A stretch of DNA of 64,000 nt, taken from Arthrobacter sp. cf158 (GTDB taxonomy: Bacteria; Actinomycetota; Actinomycetes; Actinomycetales; Micrococcaceae). Made by a program: the position numbers and the translations under genes. The stretch lies in the NCBI RefSeq assembly GCF_900106835.1, contig NZ_FNNR01000004.1:1-64000 (forward strand). The letters are read 5' to 3'. Shown piece after piece: positions 42,866 through 52,918 of this stretch (position 1 is the stretch's first letter; each line of letters opens with the position of its first letter). The notes beneath the pieces are model-generated. The model saw nothing but the letters and a program-made list of their open reading frames with translations. It made no database searches and was not told the DNA's origin.

Positions 42866-43876
42866 ATGTCCCAGACAGCCAGCATCAAAGACGTTGCCAC
42901 TCACGCCCAGGTAGCAGTGGGAACTGTTTCCAATGTGCTGAACTATCCGGACAGGGTTTCGCAGAGGACCAAGGAACGCGTCCTGAAATCCATCGCTGAG
43001 CTCGGCTTCGTCCGCAACGACGCCGCCCGTCAGCTCCGCGCCGGCCAAAGCCGCACCATTGGCCTGATCGTGCTGGACGTTGGAAACCCCTTCTTCTCCT
43101 CCGTGGCTCGCGCGGCGGAAGATGCCGCTGCGGCCCTGGGAAGCGTGGTGCTGGTAGGGGACAGTGGGCAGGACTCCTCCCGCGAAGCGCACTACATGGA
43201 CCTCTTCCAGGAGCAGCGGGTACAGGGTCTCTTGATTTCTCCGGTGGGCGACGTTTCAGGGCGCATTGATACGCTCCGCGAACGCGGCGTGCCCACGGTT
43301 CTGGTGGACGAACTCGCGGACACCGATCGCTGCAGCTCAGTCTCCGTGGACGACCAGGAAGGTGGCTACTTGGCCGCCAAGCACCTGCTGGACACGGGCC
43401 GCCGTCGTCTGGCCTTTGTTGGTACGCCGTCCATCCGGCAGGTGGCCAGCCGACTCAAGGGCGCGCAGCGCGCCGTGGGGGAGGTTACCGGCGCCAGCAT
43501 TGAGGTACTCGACTCCGCCGGGCAGACCGTCCTCGCCGGACGGCAGGTGGGCAACAAGCTGGTGGAGCGCTCGCCGGAAAAGCGTCCCGAAGCCGTTTTC
43601 TGCTCCAACGACCTTCTGGCGCTCGGCGTCATGCAATCGTTGACCATGCTGCGGACCGTCCGGATTCCGGAGGACATCGCGCTGATTGGTTACGACGACA
43701 TCGATTTCGCCATTTCTGCGGTGGTCCCACTGTCTTCCATCCGTCAGCCTACTGAGGCGCTGGGCCGGACCGCGATCGAGCTGCTCGCGGAAGAACAGGA
43801 GAGCGGCGGAACCAAGCACCGCGCCGTCGTGTTCACGCCCGAGCTGGTGGTCCGCCAAAGTACAGCCGGTGCTTAG
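42866..43876 (+). CDS. LacI family regulator of the rhamnose operon
   Basis: 336 residues. The HTH is ASIKDVATHAQVAVGTVSNVLNYPDRVSQRTKERV, followed by a hinge and a periplasmic-binding-type domain (RTIGLIVLDVGNPFFSSVARAAEDAA; FCSNDLLALGVMQSL; IGYDDIDFAISAVVPLSSIRQP). ATG 42866 is preceded by GGAAAG; an upstream in-frame ATG at 42815 is not favoured. Divergence from rhaM and the two operators in between support rhamnose-responsive repression (inference). Confidence 0.9.
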   Translation: MSQTASIKDVATHAQVAVGTVSNVLNYPDRVSQRTKERVLKSIAELGFVRNDAARQLRAGQSRTIGLIVLDVGNPFFSSVARAAEDAAAALGSVVLVGDSGQDSSREAHYMDLFQEQRVQGLLISPVGDVSGRIDTLRERGVPTVLVDELADTDRCSSVSVDDQEGGYLAAKHLLDTGRRRLAFVGTPSIRQVASRLKGAQRAVGEVTGASIEVLDSAGQTVLAGRQVGNKLVERSPEKRPEAVFCSNDLLALGVMQSLTMLRTVRIPEDIALIGYDDIDFAISAVVPLSSIRQPTEALGRTAIELLAEEQESGGTKHRAVVFTPELVVRQSTAGA

Positions 43877-43882
43877 CTGCGC

Positions 43883-43981
43883 TCCTGCCCAGTTAGTCCC
43901 CAAAAAAGCCCGGGTTCCCGCGAGCAGTTTCGCGGAAAGCCGGGCTTTTTGCCCCCCGCGGCCTCGGCTAACTGGGCAGGA
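43883..43981. repeat. nested inverted repeat with internal terminator
   Basis: TCCTGCCCAGTTAG (43883-43896) pairs with CTAACTGGGCAGGA (43968-43981). Inside it lies the stem AAAAAGCCCGG (43903-43913) with CCGGGCTTTTT (43940-43950), which ends in a T-run. The whole fills the gap between convergent lacI and aldose epimerase genes. It can act as a bidirectional terminator, but the outer arms are unusual. Confidence 0.75.
43903..43950 (+). terminator. rho-independent terminator of lacI
   Basis: The 11-bp stem ends in five T residues on the plus strand and begins with five A residues, so it also works on the minus strand. An inner CCGCGA/TCGCGG pairing lies in the loop. Confidence 0.85.
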
Positions 43982-43986
43982 ACGCG

Positions 43987-44898
43987 CTACACGGTGTAGA
44001 TGCTCCAGGATGCTGTGTGCTCGGCCCCGGGTTCCAGGCGGATCAGGTCTGTGCCGCTGTTGAAGGCATCCGGCGGGCAGGTCATGGGCTCCACGGCCAG
44101 GCCGATCCTGCCCGGAACCGGTGCCGGCTTGTCAGCCGTATGGATTTGCAGCCACTGGCAGCTTTCGTCCCAGGACATCCCGACGCCGGACCCTCCGACG
44201 CCGGTGCCCGCCGGGTCCCGCACGGAAAGCCGCGCCAGCCCGTCGTCGAACGCTATTCCTGTGAAGGCGTGGTCGATCTCGGTGCTGCCGATGGCCCGGG
44301 GGGTACGGAAGTCGTAGGCGTGCCCGTCCACGCCCGCGACACCAACGGGCAACAACCTGTCGGGCGTGACCTCAAGGAACGAGTCAGCAGCGAACTCCAG
44401 GATCCACTCGTCCAAAGGCGAGGATCCGGCCACGAGATACGGGTGCGGGCACACGCCATAGGGTGCCGCGATGCTGCCGGCGTTCCGGGCCGTGACCGAC
44501 GTGTGAAGCCCGGCGTCGTCCAGCACAAACCGGGCCGAAAGCTCCAGCGCGAACGGGTAACCCGCCGTGGGACCCACAGTGCACGTCAACGTGAGTGACC
44601 CGGCGTCGGACTCTTTTGGAGTCCAATCGAGCGGGAAGGCCAGGCCGTGCAGGGCCGTTTGCCGCTCTGGTTCGTTGACGGGCAACTGGTGATCGACGCC
44701 GTCGAAACTGTACCTGCCGTCCGCGATCCGGTTGGGCCAGGGTGCAGCGATGATGCCGCGGTAATCCGGGATCGGACCGCCCTCCGGGAACGGGACAACC
44801 AGGTCCCTGCCCTGGAACTGCAGAACGCGCAGCGCGGCCGCGCGGGCGGTCACAACTGCTGTGTAACCGCCCGCGCTCAGCGTGAATTCAGTGCTCAC
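43987..44898 (-). CDS. aldose 1-epimerase family protein
   Basis: 303 residues. GalM-like family: [29 protein letters not shown] and [14 protein letters not shown], with catalytic-type His in GVCPHPYL and a C-terminal glutamate in [16 protein letters not shown]. It interconverts sugar anomers. GTG 44898 overlaps the araA stop (GTGA), so it is co-translated with araA. In this context it should act on L-arabinose; the substrate is inferred from operon position. Confidence 0.88.
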   Translation of the reverse strand: MSTEFTLSAGGYTAVVTARAAALRVLQFQGRDLVVPFPEGGPIPDYRGIIAAPWPNRIADGRYSFDGVDHQLPVNEPERQTALHGLAFPLDWTPKESDAGSLTLTCTVGPTAGYPFALELSARFVLDDAGLHTSVTARNAGSIAAPYGVCPHPYLVAGSSPLDEWILEFAADSFLEVTPDRLLPVGVAGVDGHAYDFRTPRAIGSTEIDHAFTGIAFDDGLARLSVRDPAGTGVGGSGVGMSWDESCQWLQIHTADKPAPVPGRIGLAVEPMTCPPDAFNSGTDLIRLEPGAEHTASWSIYTV

Positions 44899-46430
44899 AG
44901 GCCGCCGGCCAGCTTGTAGTACGCGGCGTTCCAGTTGAGTTCCCTCTTGAACTGTTTGATGGTGGTGTCCTCGTCGATGGTGAGAAGTTCGGTCTTGGCG
45001 ATTTCGGCGAAGTCCTCGAACACCTCCAGACCCACCTGCGTGGACAATACCGAGTGGTGCGCGGCGCCGGCAGTGAGCCACGCGGCGGCGGATGTGGCGA
45101 AGTTGGGTTTAGGTTCCCAGAGCGCGCGGGCCACGGGCAAGTTGGGCAGCGGCTGGTCGAGGTCGACGACGTCCACCACGTTCGCCACCAAGCGGAACCG
45201 GTCGCGCATATCGGACAGTGCGACGACGATTCCCGGCCCGGCGTCGGTATCGAACACCATGCGGACGGGGTCTTCCTTGCCGCCGATTCCCAGCGGGTGG
45301 ATCTCCACACGCGGTTTCTTGGCGGTCAGCGATGGGCAGACCTCCAACATGTGGGCACCCAGGATTTTCTCGCTGCCTGGCTCCAAGTGATACGTGTAGT
45401 CCTCCATCAGCGAGGCACCGCCGGGCAGGTCCCCGCCCATGACCTTGGCCGCGCGGACCAGGATGGCGGTTTTCCAGTCGCCTTCGGCGCCGAAGCCGTA
45501 GCCGTCAGCCATGAGGCGCTGGACTGCCATACCAGGGAGTTGGCGCAGTTCGCCGAGGTCCTCGAAGGAGGTGGTGAAGGCCGCAGAACCGTTGGCCTCC
45601 AGGAAGCTGCGCAGGCCAAGTTCGATCTTGGCGCTGTACCGCAGCGATTCGTGGCGGGCACCGCCGGCCTTCAGCTCGTCAGCCACGTCGTAAAGGCGCT
45701 CGTACTCGGCAACCAAAGCATCGACGTCGGACTCGTTGGAACCGTGGACCGCCTCGGCGAGCTCGTTGACGGACCACGTGTTCACCGAGACGCCGAAGCG
45801 CAGCTCGGCTTCGGTCTTGTCGCCCTCGGTGACGGCGACGTTGCGCATGTTGTCGCCGAAGCGGGTGAGCTTCAGCGTACGGACGGCGGCCCAACCAGCC
45901 GAGGCACGCTGCCAAGCGCCCACTTGGCGGGCGACCTCGGGATTACTGACATGCCCGACGACGGTCTTCCGCGGCACGCCGAGGCGCGACTGGATGTACC
46001 CGAACTCGCGGTCACCGTGGGCCGCCTGGTTGAGGTTCATGAAGTCGAAGTCGATGTCCGCCCAAGGAAGGTCCCGGTTGGCTTGGGTGTGCAGGTGCAG
46101 CAACGGCTTACGGAGCAGGTCCAGGCCCTGGATCCACATCTTTGCGGGGCTGAAGGTGTGCATCCAGGCGGTCACGCCGATCACTGAATCATCGGCGTTG
46201 GCCTCGAGTGCGGTGCGGCGGATGGCGTCAGAATCGGTGAGGACCGGCTTCCAGACGAGCTTCACCGGCACGTCGCTGCTGGCGTTCAGGGCGTTGGCAA
46301 TCTCCTGCGACTGCGCTGCGACCTGCTTGAGGACGTCCTCACCGTACAGGTGCTGGCTGCCGGTGAGGAACCAGACCTCGAACTGTTCGAGGGACGTGTT
46401 GTTCGCAGATGATGTGGTGGCGCTGGGCAT
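44895..46430 (-). CDS. araA: L-arabinose isomerase
   Basis: 511 residues, the usual ~500. N-terminal [21 protein letters not shown] and internal [60 protein letters not shown] and [13 protein letters not shown] match the family and include the metal-binding Glu/His residues. It makes L-ribulose from L-arabinose. ATG 46430 has AGGAG upstream; the frame extends further back to 46610 without support. It follows araD by 62 bp. Confidence 0.96.
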   Translation of the reverse strand: MPSATTSSANNTSLEQFEVWFLTGSQHLYGEDVLKQVAAQSQEIANALNASSDVPVKLVWKPVLTDSDAIRRTALEANADDSVIGVTAWMHTFSPAKMWIQGLDLLRKPLLHLHTQANRDLPWADIDFDFMNLNQAAHGDREFGYIQSRLGVPRKTVVGHVSNPEVARQVGAWQRASAGWAAVRTLKLTRFGDNMRNVAVTEGDKTEAELRFGVSVNTWSVNELAEAVHGSNESDVDALVAEYERLYDVADELKAGGARHESLRYSAKIELGLRSFLEANGSAAFTTSFEDLGELRQLPGMAVQRLMADGYGFGAEGDWKTAILVRAAKVMGGDLPGGASLMEDYTYHLEPGSEKILGAHMLEVCPSLTAKKPRVEIHPLGIGGKEDPVRMVFDTDAGPGIVVALSDMRDRFRLVANVVDVVDLDQPLPNLPVARALWEPKPNFATSAAAWLTAGAAHHSVLSTQVGLEVFEDFAEIAKTELLTIDEDTTIKQFKRELNWNAAYYKLAGGL

Positions 46431-46492
46431 TTTCGTGGCTCCTGGGTGTAGTCCGGGGGTTTGGGGCGCTGGCGGCTGCCGGCTGAGGCGGG

Positions 46493-47200
46493 TTAGCGGC
46501 CGTAGACGTTCTGGTATCGGTCGTAGAGCGACTCGATCTTGGCTGGGTCGATGGGCAGCGGATCGCCGAGCTGGCGGGAGATGTGGACCGTCCTGGCCAC
46601 TTCCTCGCACATCACGGCGGCTTTGACTGCGCTGCGGGCGTCCTTGCCGATGGTGAAAGGCCCATGGTTTTGCATGAGCACCGCGGGGGAGTTGGAGTTC
46701 TTGAGGGTCTCCACAATGCCCTGGCCGATGGAGTCGTCGCCTATGAGCGCGAACGGTCCCACGGGAATGGATCCGCCGAATTCATCGCCCATCATGGTCA
46801 GTACGCAGGGGATTTCCTCACCGCGCGCGGCCCAGGCCGTGGCATAGGTGGAGTGCGTGTGCACCACGCCGCCCACCTCTGGCATGTGCCGGTACACGTA
46901 GGCATGGGCGGCGGTATCAGAGGACGGGGAGAGGTCCGGGTTGCCCCAGTCCACGGTTCCCGCGCTGCCGGTGTTCATTCCCCGCACAGGTGTGCCATAA
47001 AGATCGGTGACCACCATGAGCTCCGGTGTGAGCTCGTCGTAGGAAACGCCGGACGGCTTGATGACCATGAGATCGTGCCCCGGGACGCGACCCGAGACGT
47101 TGCCCGCTGTCCAGACCACCAGTTCGTACCGGGTCAGCTCGGCGTGGAGTTCGCAGACTTCTTTGCGGACCCGGGCGATGGTTTCCAGCAGGGCGCTCAT
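46493..47200 (-). CDS. araD: L-ribulose-5-phosphate 4-epimerase
   Basis: 235 residues of the class II aldolase/adducin family. Zinc-binding histidines are visible in [18 protein letters not shown] and the second in [10 protein letters not shown], and [28 protein letters not shown] is diagnostic. It converts L-ribulose 5-phosphate to D-xylulose 5-phosphate. ATG 47200 overlaps the araB stop by 4 bp. Confidence 0.95.
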   Translation of the reverse strand: MSALLETIARVRKEVCELHAELTRYELVVWTAGNVSGRVPGHDLMVIKPSGVSYDELTPELMVVTDLYGTPVRGMNTGSAGTVDWGNPDLSPSSDTAAHAYVYRHMPEVGGVVHTHSTYATAWAARGEEIPCVLTMMGDEFGGSIPVGPFALIGDDSIGQGIVETLKNSNSPAVLMQNHGPFTIGKDARSAVKAAVMCEEVARTVHISRQLGDPLPIDPAKIESLYDRYQNVYGR

Positions 47201-48918
47201 GCGGAGGCTCCTTCCGGGACGGTGGCTCCGCTTGCCGAGCCCTGAATTGCTGCGCGCTGGATGGCCTTGAGGCGGTGCATAACGTTATTGGTGCCGCGGC
47301 CAAAGTAGTCGTGCAAGGTCCGGTATTCCTGGAAGAGGACCTCGTAGGCGGCCACGTTTTCCGGGATCGGCGTGTAGACAGCGCCCGGAGCCGAGGCCAT
47401 GGCGGCGGCGGCTTCACGGATGTCCTTGTACTTCCCGGCAGCCACTGCAGCATGGATGGCCGAGCCCAGCGCGGGGCCCTGTTCGGAACCGATGGTGGAG
47501 AGCTGCAGGCCGGTGATGTCGGCGTACACCTGCATCAGGAATTTGTTCTTCAGGAGCCCGCCGGCCACGATGAATTCCTTGACCGGGACGCCGGAATCGC
47601 GGAAGGCATCCACGATGGTGCGGGTGCCGAACGCTGTGGCTTCAAGCAACGCCCGGTAGGTGTCCTCGGGTTTGGTGGCCAGCGTTTGGCCCACCACGGT
47701 GCCGGAGAGTTCGTGGTCCACCAGCACGGAGCGGTTGCCCGAGTGCCAGTCCAACGCGATGAGGCCGTGCTCGCCAATGGCCTGCTTCTCTGCGAGTTCG
47801 GTGAGGTATTCGTGGATGCCTAGGCCCTTATCCTTGGCGGCTTGGTGGTATTCGGGTGGGACACCGTTCTTGGTGAACCAGCCGAAGATGTCGCCCACTC
47901 CTGACTGGCCTGCTTCGTAGCCCCACAGCCCGTCTACGATTCCGCCGTCCACCACGCCGCACATGCCCGGGACTTCACGCAGGACATCGCCGTTCATGAC
48001 GTGGCACGTGGACGTGCCCATGATCGCGACGAGCTGTCCGGGCTGGACCGCGTTTGCGGCCGGGGCGGTGACGTGGGCGTCCACGTTGCCCACGGCCACA
48101 GCGATCCCTGCCGGAAGTCCGGTCCATGCTGCTGCTTCTTCGGTCAGATAGCCCGCGGCATCTCCCAAGCGGCCGATGGTGTGTTCAAGCTTTGCGGACA
48201 CAAAGTCCTTGAAGTCCGGGTTGAGTGCAACCAGGAAGTCCTCGGACGGGTACTTTCCGTCCTGGTAGATGCCTTTGTACCCGGCGGTGCAGGCATTGCG
48301 GACGTAACTGCCGCAGAGTTGCCAGACGATCCAGTCGGCTGCCTCAACCCAGCGGTCCATAGCGCCGTAGACTTCAGGGTCTTCCTCCAGGAGTTGCAGG
48401 CCCTTGGCGAACTCCCATTCCGAGGAAATCAGGCCACCGTAGCGCGGTAGCCAAGCCTCGCCGCGTTCTTCGGCGAGCTGGTTGATGCGGTCTGCCTGCG
48501 GCTGGGCTGCGTGGTGACGCCACAGTTTCACGAATGCGTGCGGCCGGTCAGCGAAGCGTTCCAGTTCGTTCAGCGGCGTGCCCTCCGCCGTCGTCGGAAC
48601 CATGGTGCACGCGGTGAAGTCGGTGGCGATGCCCACCACATGTTCCGGGTTTACACCGGCGTCAGCGACGGCGGCCGGTACAGCATTGCGCAGGACGTCG
48701 CGGTAGTCGTTGGGCACCTGGAGGGCCCAATCGGCGGGGAGCCGCTGGCCGCTGCCGGGAAGGTTTTCTGTTACGACGGCGTGCGGGTACTCGAAGACCC
48801 CGCTGCCGAGTTCTGCGCCATCCGAAACACGCACAACGACGGCGCGCCCGGACAAAGTGCCGTAGTCCACGCCGATGACAAACTGCTGATCGAGCGGGAG
48901 GTCTTGAGAGCTGTACAT
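47197..48918 (-). CDS. araB: ribulokinase
   Basis: 573 residues, the length of AraB kinases. N-terminus DQQFVIGVDYGTLSGRAVVVRVSDGAELGS, RHHAAQPQADRINQLAEERGEAWLPRYGGLISSEW and the C-terminal EFIVAGGLLKNKFLMQVYADITGLQLS are typical. It phosphorylates L-ribulose at C5. First gene of the araB-araD-araA-epimerase operon with GGAG before ATG 48918 and a LacI-type operator upstream. Confidence 0.96.
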   Translation of the reverse strand: MYSSQDLPLDQQFVIGVDYGTLSGRAVVVRVSDGAELGSGVFEYPHAVVTENLPGSGQRLPADWALQVPNDYRDVLRNAVPAAVADAGVNPEHVVGIATDFTACTMVPTTAEGTPLNELERFADRPHAFVKLWRHHAAQPQADRINQLAEERGEAWLPRYGGLISSEWEFAKGLQLLEEDPEVYGAMDRWVEAADWIVWQLCGSYVRNACTAGYKGIYQDGKYPSEDFLVALNPDFKDFVSAKLEHTIGRLGDAAGYLTEEAAAWTGLPAGIAVAVGNVDAHVTAPAANAVQPGQLVAIMGTSTCHVMNGDVLREVPGMCGVVDGGIVDGLWGYEAGQSGVGDIFGWFTKNGVPPEYHQAAKDKGLGIHEYLTELAEKQAIGEHGLIALDWHSGNRSVLVDHELSGTVVGQTLATKPEDTYRALLEATAFGTRTIVDAFRDSGVPVKEFIVAGGLLKNKFLMQVYADITGLQLSTIGSEQGPALGSAIHAAVAAGKYKDIREAAAAMASAPGAVYTPIPENVAAYEVLFQEYRTLHDYFGRGTNNVMHRLKAIQRAAIQGSASGATVPEGASA

Positions 48919-48991
48919 GGGGTCTCCATCCGGCTGGCCAAGGCCTCATTGCCGGGGGTCGGGGTGGAAAAGTGAAGAAGGTCTGATGCAA

Positions 48992-49007
48992 TTGTTAGCG
49001 CTCACAA
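48992..49007 (-). promoter_or_regulatory. LacI-type operator upstream of araB
   Basis: TTGTTAGCGCTCACAA is a near-perfect palindrome centred on GCGC, 74 bp before the araB start. It matches the consensus TGTKAGCGCTMACA of LacI-family arabinose regulators in actinobacteria and is likely bound by the adjacent regulator. Confidence 0.75.
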
Positions 49008-49071
49008 CTTTGATGTCAAGAGCGGTCCGCATGGATCGGGGGCTCATGACGCTACTTGCTTGGGGGAGGTG

Positions 49072-50094
49072 CTAACTTGAGGCGGGCGCCGTGGTGGAGC
49101 GGACCACCAGACGTGGCGTGACGGTGGCAGCTGAGACGGTGTCGCCGTTTTCCAGACGATCCAACAACAACCCGATGCAGCGCTGGCCGAGTTCCTCGAA
49201 ATCCTGGGCCACGGTTGTCAGTGGGGGGATGAAGTAGGCGGACTCCGGCTGGTCATCGAAGCCCACTACGCTGATGTCGTTGGGAACGTGGACGCCTGCT
49301 TCATGGAATGCGCGGAGGACGCCAAGGGCCATCTGGTCGTTGGCCACGAACAGGGCCGTCACAGAGCGGTCCGCAGCGATTCTTAGGCCTTCGCGGTAAC
49401 CGCACTCAGCACTCCAGTCGCCCTCGATCAGCGTGGCGGGCTCAAAGCCGGCCTGAGTGAGTGCGTCCTGCCAGCCCTCGATGCGTGCTGCCGCGTCGAT
49501 CCAATCCACCGGCCCGGACAGATGGCCTATCTGGGTGTGCCCGAGGTCCAGGAGATGTTGAACTGCCAGGTGGGCCCCGTGACGCTGATCCACGGTGGCA
49601 CCGCTCAGTTGCTCATCGCCCACGGATCCCACGGCAACCAGCGGAACGTGGGCGGTGATGCCCCGAAGGACATCGAAGGTACCGGGGTGGGGGACCGTCA
49701 CCACGATGCCGTCCACGCCTTGGTCCATGAAATGCGCTATGGCGTCCTTGATGGTCTCCGGCGTGACCTCCCGCAAAGCGGCTACGCTGACGAAATAGCC
49801 GGCATCCCGTGCGGCCTGCTGCACACCCAGGAGGGTATGGGACGGCCCGTACTGCGCCATCTCGCTGCCCAGCACTCCAATGGTTTGGGAGCGTCGGGTC
49901 ACCAGGCTGCGTGCGGCCGTGTTTCGGCGGTAGCCAAGCTCGGTGATGGCCTGTTCAACGCGCTCGCGGGTTTTGGAACTCACATTGGGATGGTTGTTCA
50001 AGACGCGCGAAACGGTCTGATGCGAGACGCCCGCCACGCGGGCCACATCCTCCATGACAGGAGGCCGCTGATGTGCAGATTGTTCGATGCTCAC
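49072..50094 (-). CDS. LacI family regulator, likely of the arabinose operon
   Basis: About 340 residues. HTH PPVMEDVARVAGVSHQTVSRVLNNHPNVSSKTRERV and the ligand-binding core (SQTIGVLGSEMAQYGPSHTLLGVQQAARDAGY; VANDQMALGVLRAFHEAG; VGFDDQPESAYFIPPLTTVAQDFEELG). GTG 50094 is chosen; GTG 50112 is also in frame. It sits between xylAB and araBDA on the same strand, so its messages could come from the xyl transcript. The operator at 48992-49007 lies directly downstream, and the arabinose assignment rests on position. Confidence 0.85.
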   Translation of the reverse strand: MSIEQSAHQRPPVMEDVARVAGVSHQTVSRVLNNHPNVSSKTRERVEQAITELGYRRNTAARSLVTRRSQTIGVLGSEMAQYGPSHTLLGVQQAARDAGYFVSVAALREVTPETIKDAIAHFMDQGVDGIVVTVPHPGTFDVLRGITAHVPLVAVGSVGDEQLSGATVDQRHGAHLAVQHLLDLGHTQIGHLSGPVDWIDAAARIEGWQDALTQAGFEPATLIEGDWSAECGYREGLRIAADRSVTALFVANDQMALGVLRAFHEAGVHVPNDISVVGFDDQPESAYFIPPLTTVAQDFEELGQRCIGLLLDRLENGDTVSAATVTPRLVVRSTTAPASS

Positions 50095-50123
50095 CCTGTC
50101 ACGATAGAGCACCGGTGCGCGGA

Positions 50124-51554
50124 TCAGCCTTTCGCGACCCCCGCAGCGTAACGCCGGTACCGGTCCAAGAACGCGGGAACCCCGGAAGCACTCTGGGGTG
50201 TCAGCTCCAAGCCTTCAAGCTTCCAATCCGGGAGCTGCCCGGTCAGCACGCCCGCTGCCTGCCGGGCGGCGCCATCGGCCACGTACTCTCCGGGCTTTGG
50301 CACGAAGACCGGCACGCCGAATGCTGAGACGGCAATCTGTTGGACGGCCTCCGATTGCGCGCCGCCACCCACCAGGATGACGCGCTGGGCCAAGACGCCT
50401 TGGGCTTGAAGTGCCGCCAGGCCATCCGCGAGGGAGCACAGCACTCCCTCCACTGCGGCCCGGGCCAGATTGGCAGGTGAGTAGTTGGACACCGTGATGC
50501 CGTGGAGAGATCCCGTGGCGTCCGGCAGATTGGGTGTCCGTTCGCCCTCAAAATACGGGACGAGCGTTAGCCCGTCGGCACCCTCCGGGGCGGACAAGGC
50601 CAGATCGCTGAGTTCTGTCAGGCTCACGCCAAGTAAGGAAGCTGTGGCATCGAAAATTCGTGTCGCGTTAAGTGTGCACGCCAGCGGAAGGTAGTTACCG
50701 GTTGCGTCGGCGAAGCCTGCCACCAGGCCGCTGGCGTCCTGCGCCGGCACATCCGATACCGCGAACACAGTTCCCGACGTTCCAATGGAAATGACTACAT
50801 CACCCACTGCGGCGCTGACGCCCAGGCCCGCTGCAGCATTGTCGCCCGCGCCTGGACCGATCAAGGCGCCCGCAGGGGTCTTGCCCGCCGCTTCCAAAGG
50901 TCCGACGACGGTTGGCAGCACTGGGACGTGGCCCAGGGTTCGCTCCAGGACCTGTGGCAAGTACTCGCCGGTGCCAGCCGAGAAGTAGCCTGTGCCGGAG
51001 GCGTCGGAGCGATCAGTTCGGAGGAGTTCCAACGATGCCGGTCCTGTGCCTGGACCATGGCCGGCCAAGCGCCATGACAGCCAATCGTGGGGGAGGCAGA
51101 CCGCGGCCGTTAGCCGGGCATTGCCGGGTTCGTTCCGCGCCAGCCAGCGGAGCTTGGTGGCGGTCAAGGATGCCACAGGAACAGTTCCCGTGGTGGATGC
51201 CCAATATAGGCCGCCGGCAGCGGCATCGCCGCCACCGGCTTCAAGGATTAACTCCTCTGCGTCGGGCGCCGAGCGGGTATCGTTCCACAGCAAGGCTGGT
51301 CGGACGACGTTGCCGGATTCGTCCAAGCACACCATGCCGTGCTGCTGGCCGCCAATGGAGACGGCATCGACGTCGTCCAGGCCGCCCGCGTCCGTCATCG
51401 CCTCCTGTAGCGCCGTCCACCAGTGATCCGGGTGTACCTCCGTGCCGTCAGGGTGGGAAGCCCGGCCCTGGCGAACCAAGGCGCCGGTGACTGAGTCCCG
51501 GATGATCACTTTGCAGGACTGGGTAGAACTGTCGATCCCGGCTACGAGAGGCAT
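50124..51554 (-). CDS. xylB: xylulokinase
   Basis: 476 residues of FGGY kinases with [50 protein letters not shown], and the C-terminal [42 protein letters not shown]. It phosphorylates D-xylulose at C5. Start ATG 51554 with AAAGGA upstream. It follows xylA by 87 bp that contain a perfect hairpin. Confidence 0.95.
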   Translation of the reverse strand: MPLVAGIDSSTQSCKVIIRDSVTGALVRQGRASHPDGTEVHPDHWWTALQEAMTDAGGLDDVDAVSIGGQQHGMVCLDESGNVVRPALLWNDTRSAPDAEELILEAGGGDAAAGGLYWASTTGTVPVASLTATKLRWLARNEPGNARLTAAVCLPHDWLSWRLAGHGPGTGPASLELLRTDRSDASGTGYFSAGTGEYLPQVLERTLGHVPVLPTVVGPLEAAGKTPAGALIGPGAGDNAAAGLGVSAAVGDVVISIGTSGTVFAVSDVPAQDASGLVAGFADATGNYLPLACTLNATRIFDATASLLGVSLTELSDLALSAPEGADGLTLVPYFEGERTPNLPDATGSLHGITVSNYSPANLARAAVEGVLCSLADGLAALQAQGVLAQRVILVGGGAQSEAVQQIAVSAFGVPVFVPKPGEYVADGAARQAAGVLTGQLPDWKLEGLELTPQSASGVPAFLDRYRRYAAGVAKG

Positions 51555-51581
51555 GCGTTAATCCTTTGGATGACCGCCACC

Positions 51582-51612
51582 GGACCTGCCAGGAAATGGT
51601 CCTGGCAGGTCC
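51582..51612 (-). ncRNA. hairpin in the xylA-xylB intergenic region
   Basis: GGACCTGCCAGGA (51582-51594) pairs perfectly with 51600-51612 around a 5-base loop, between the xylA stop and the xylB start. It has no T-run. It probably stabilises or processes the message so that xylA and xylB levels differ. I do not class it as a full terminator. Confidence 0.5.
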
Positions 51613-51641
51613 CGGCGACGGGAATTCAGTGATGGAGTGAT

Positions 51642-52829
51642 TCAGCGTGCGCCGAGAAGGTGCTCGATGGCCAGCTGGTTGAGGCGGACGAAGGCGAACG
51701 AGCGCTCGGCCGCCTGATCGGCGTCGAACGTTTCGAAGGCGCTGGCATCAGCCAGCAGCTCCGCCGTGGTCTCGCCAGTGTTCAGCGTGGGCACGCCCAG
51801 CTCGAACACGCCCGAGGTAGCCAGCGCTTCCTGGACTGCCGGGTCTGCGCGGAAGGCCAGGGCACGTTCCTTGAGCAGCAGGTACATGGACATGTTGGAC
51901 TTGGCCGATTCCCAGACTCCGTCATAGCCGTCAGTCCGGGACGGCTTGTAGTCGAAGTGGCGGGGGCCGTCGTACTTGGGTCCGCCGTTGGGGAAGCCGT
52001 TCTCCAGCAGATCCACCGTGAAGAAGGCGCTGGTGAGGTCACCGTGGCCGAAGACCAGGTCTTGGTCGTACTTAATGCCACGCTGGCCGTTGAGGTCGAT
52101 GTGGAAGAGTTTGCCTGCCCACAGGGCCTGCGCGATGCCATGGGTGAAGTTCAGGCCAGCCATCTGCTCGTGGCCCGTCTCCGGATTGAGGCCCACGATG
52201 TCGCCGTGTTCCAGCTGTGCGATGAAGGCAAGACCATGGCCAACGGTGGGGAGGAAGATGTCACCGCGGGGTTCGTTTGGCTTGGGTTCAAGGGCGATCC
52301 GCAGGCCGTAGCCCTTTTCCTTGATGTAGCCGGCGGCAGTGTCCACGCCTTCCTTCATGCGGTCCAGTGCTGCGGCGAGATCCTTGGAGCCATCGTATTC
52401 GCTGCCTTCACGGCCGCCCCACATCACGAACGTATCAGCGCCAAGCTCTGCGGCGAGATCGATGTTGCGGAGGATCTTGCTCAGGGCGAACCGGCGGACC
52501 GAGCGGTCGTTTGACGTGAAGCCGCCGTCCTTGAAGACGGGGTGGCTGAACAGGTTGGTGGTGACCATGGGTACCTTGAGGCCCGTCTCAGCCAGTGCAC
52601 CCTTGAAGTTCTTCAGGATGAGGTCGCGCTCTGAGGCGGTGGCATCGAAGGGGACCAGATCATTGTCGTGGAACGTGATGCCGTACGCGCCGAGCTCGCT
52701 GAGCTTATGCACAGCTTCCACAGGGTCCAGCGCCGGACGGGTGGCTACGCCGAAGGGGTCGGCGCCAGTCCAACCGACGGTCCAGAGGCCAAAGGTGAAG
52801 CGGTCCTGCGGGGTAGGCTGCGGGGTCAT
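51642..52829 (-). CDS. xylA: xylose isomerase
   Basis: 395 residues, actinobacterial class I size. Metal and substrate motifs: [11 protein letters not shown] with the catalytic His, [51 protein letters not shown] and [20 protein letters not shown]. It converts D-xylose to D-xylulose. ATG 52829 follows AAAGGAG. The frame continues to 52880 without a good start. It is divergent from the ROK regulator. Confidence 0.97.
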   Translation of the reverse strand: MTPQPTPQDRFTFGLWTVGWTGADPFGVATRPALDPVEAVHKLSELGAYGITFHDNDLVPFDATASERDLILKNFKGALAETGLKVPMVTTNLFSHPVFKDGGFTSNDRSVRRFALSKILRNIDLAAELGADTFVMWGGREGSEYDGSKDLAAALDRMKEGVDTAAGYIKEKGYGLRIALEPKPNEPRGDIFLPTVGHGLAFIAQLEHGDIVGLNPETGHEQMAGLNFTHGIAQALWAGKLFHIDLNGQRGIKYDQDLVFGHGDLTSAFFTVDLLENGFPNGGPKYDGPRHFDYKPSRTDGYDGVWESAKSNMSMYLLLKERALAFRADPAVQEALATSGVFELGVPTLNTGETTAELLADASAFETFDADQAAERSFAFVRLNQLAIEHLLGAR

Positions 52830-52880
52830 ATTTGCTCCTTTGCAAAGCACTGGGAAGAGGTTGGAAGAAAAGCCCTCCAA

Positions 52881-52901
52881 TTAGTTTTCAATCTGAACTA
52901 T
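52881..52901. promoter_or_regulatory. candidate XylR operator between xylA and ROK gene
   Basis: TTAGTT-N9-AACTA forms a short inverted repeat (TAGTT 52882-52886 with AACTA 52896-52900) that resembles the xylose operators of ROK-type XylR proteins (TTAGTT...AACTAA). It lies about 50 bp before xylA and 20 bp before the regulator start. Confidence 0.65.
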
Positions 52902-52918
52902 ATGGGGGATGATGGATC

